The notes below the pieces were generated by a model, which was not told the DNA's origin, searched no databases, and was given only the letters and a program-made list of their open reading frames with translations. A stretch of 64,000 bases of DNA from Methanocella_A sp963769045 (GTDB lineage: Archaea; Halobacteriota; Methanocellia; Methanocellales; Methanocellaceae): positions 62,001 to 126,000 of the forward strand of contig CAVYKK010000029.1 in NCBI GenBank assembly GCA_963769045.1, written 5' to 3'. Position numbers and translations under genes: made by a program. Position 1 is the stretch's first letter, and every line of letters begins with the position of its first letter. Below are positions 63,140-64,000 of this stretch, piece after piece.

Positions 63140-63347
63140 CGGGCGAAGAATCGGACGGCGACGGCGGGCCCGCGCGTGCGATTTTGATCAATGAGTGACA
63201 CGATCGTCCGGAAGCATCCGGGTAAAGTCCTGCGCCAGTATACAACGCCCGGACAGCAGGCGCTTCTTATTACTTTAATATACTTATAAAAACAGTAGAA
63301 TAGATTGATTACAAATCGCCTTGATACCAACCGATATTGGTGGATAT
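63140..63347 (+). repeat. Duplicated segment: remnant of the cyclase 3' end plus leader of the VPS62-like gene
   Basis: 63151-63198 encodes SDGDGGPARAILINE and a stop, matching the last 14 residues of the cyclase (59440-59482). The following leader is also similar: GACAGCAGGCGCTT, TACTTATAA, AGTAGAATA and ATTGGTGGA occur in both copies in the same order. Only the tail of the cyclase was copied. Confidence 0.8.
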
Positions 63348-64000
63348 ATGGGTTCTAATAAAGGCACAATTTTCATGATCGCCATGTGCGTCATCGGGGT
63401 CATCCTCCTGGTGGCACTGACGGCCGCAGTGGTGACGGACGACAACAAAACCACGCCGGCAACCTACGTAAGCGCCAGTGACGGCGGTAACGGGTTATCT
63501 CTGCCGACGCCGGCGGATAATTCAATCGTCGCTGTCAGGACAACATCCTTTACCGAGCGTTTTGACGATACCGGCTCCTGCGCGGACGCGGACCTGACGA
63601 TTTTTATGCCGACCGTGCCAGGGGCGGATTTGACGAACTGGTACTGGGTGGGCGATATACCCAACATCGGACACGTCGCAACCCCGAACCAGGGGCAGAC
63701 ATCTATCCTGATCAAAGCCAGCGACCCGGAAGCGCTGTCAAAACCGGTTGAATGGAAATTGGCGTGGAATAGTGACGGGAACAACCATGGCGGGTTCTTG
63801 CGTAAGCGTGGCGACCCCTTTGCCCTGTGGACTCCGGTAGCCCCTGAAGGATACGTCGCGCTGGGATGCGTTATGACGAACAGTTTCGACAAGCCGTCGG
63901 GTAACATCGCAGAGTCCTTCCGCTGCGTCAACAAGAAGTACTGCAGGGAGGGCAAGTTAGAAGACAATCTGTACTGGTGTGACGCGGGCAGCCATGCGAG
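63348..64000 (+). CDS. VPS62-like membrane-anchored protein, copy 2 (runs off the window)
   Basis: The frame is open from ATG 63348 to the window end. It has an N-terminal anchor (GTIFMIAMCVIGVILLVALT), a short linker without the Gly-rich repeats of copy 1, and the VPS62/DUF946-like domain (WYWVGDIPNIG, LIKASDPEALSKPVEWK, APEGYVALGCVMTNSFDKPS, FRCVNKKYC). It reads YWCDAGSHA across the position where copy 1 is frameshifted, so the intact version supports the repaired reading of copy 1. Confidence 0.85.
   Translation, partial: MGSNKGTIFMIAMCVIGVILLVALTAAVVTDDNKTTPATYVSASDGGNGLSLPTPADNSIVAVRTTSFTERFDDTGSCADADLTIFMPTVPGADLTNWYWVGDIPNIGHVATPNQGQTSILIKASDPEALSKPVEWKLAWNSDGNNHGGFLRKRGDPFALWTPVAPEGYVALGCVMTNSFDKPSGNIAESFRCVNKKYCREGKLEDNLYWCDAGSHA

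Overview
The window looks like chromosomal DNA of a moderately GC-rich methanogenic archaeon, most likely Methanocellales (a Methanocella-like organism; inferred from family knowledge, no alignment was run). The signs are archaeal TATA boxes and GGAGGTGA-type ribosome sites, an iron-sulfur dihydromethanopterin reductase (DmrX type), an FrhB/FdhB-type F420 iron-sulfur protein, pyruvoyl arginine decarboxylase, type II methionine aminopeptidase, archaeal Elp3, a Dph6-type ligase, an SAH/MTA deaminase, and histidine kinases with the MGHDINN H-box. No rRNA, convincing tRNA or CRISPR array was seen.

Layout. 1-1.5 kb: S-adenosylhomocysteine hydrolase (partial) and a PfkB kinase. 2-11.6 kb: a secreted peptide, a PAS histidine kinase, a sulfate-activation cluster (APH-like kinase, APS kinase, IMPase-type phosphatase), DmrX, PAP2 phosphatase, a tandem Usp protein and a stand-alone archaeo-eukaryotic primase-like protein. 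11.7-22.5 kb: four consecutive minus-strand genes for secreted silk-like structural proteins. They share a signal peptide, an N-terminal domain (three of four), Ala/Gly blocks with a 53-residue period (two of four, a shorter block in a third), a post-repeat module, a Gly/Pro/Thr tail and a dibasic C-terminus; each ends at a GC hairpin terminator. 22.6-31 kb: zinc protein, arginine decarboxylase, PAPS reductase with ferredoxin domain, YjbQ, rubrerythrin, TPR membrane protein, Elp3. 31-37 kb: a signalling island (substrate-binding protein, two frame-broken histidine kinases, receiver protein). 37-50 kb: two M24 peptidases, Dph6-like ligase, SAH/MTA deaminase, an MFS/TetR pair with visible operators, and assorted enzymes separated by long imperfect palindromes. 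51-54.7 kb: an AT-richer accessory stretch with acyltransferase, ICMT-like methyltransferase and an RCC1-repeat gene flanked by inverted repeats. 54.7-64 kb: F420 protein, PfkB kinase, a roughly 600-bp giant palindrome, cyclase, two VPS62-like membrane-anchored proteins related by segmental duplication, CBS-ParB protein and HisE.

How the genes work together. CysC, the IMPase-like phosphatase and the PAPS reductase make a plausible assimilatory sulfate route. SahH, the SAH/MTA deaminase and possibly the PfkB kinase handle methylation by-products. The silk-like genes probably build an extracellular fibre, sheath or matrix; this is the strongest candidate for an undescribed system. Three further themes deserve checking: start sites with no AUG/GUG/UUG behind good ribosome sites, nine frame breaks all in the +1 direction, and a family of intergenic palindromes with shared apex and flank but different arm words.
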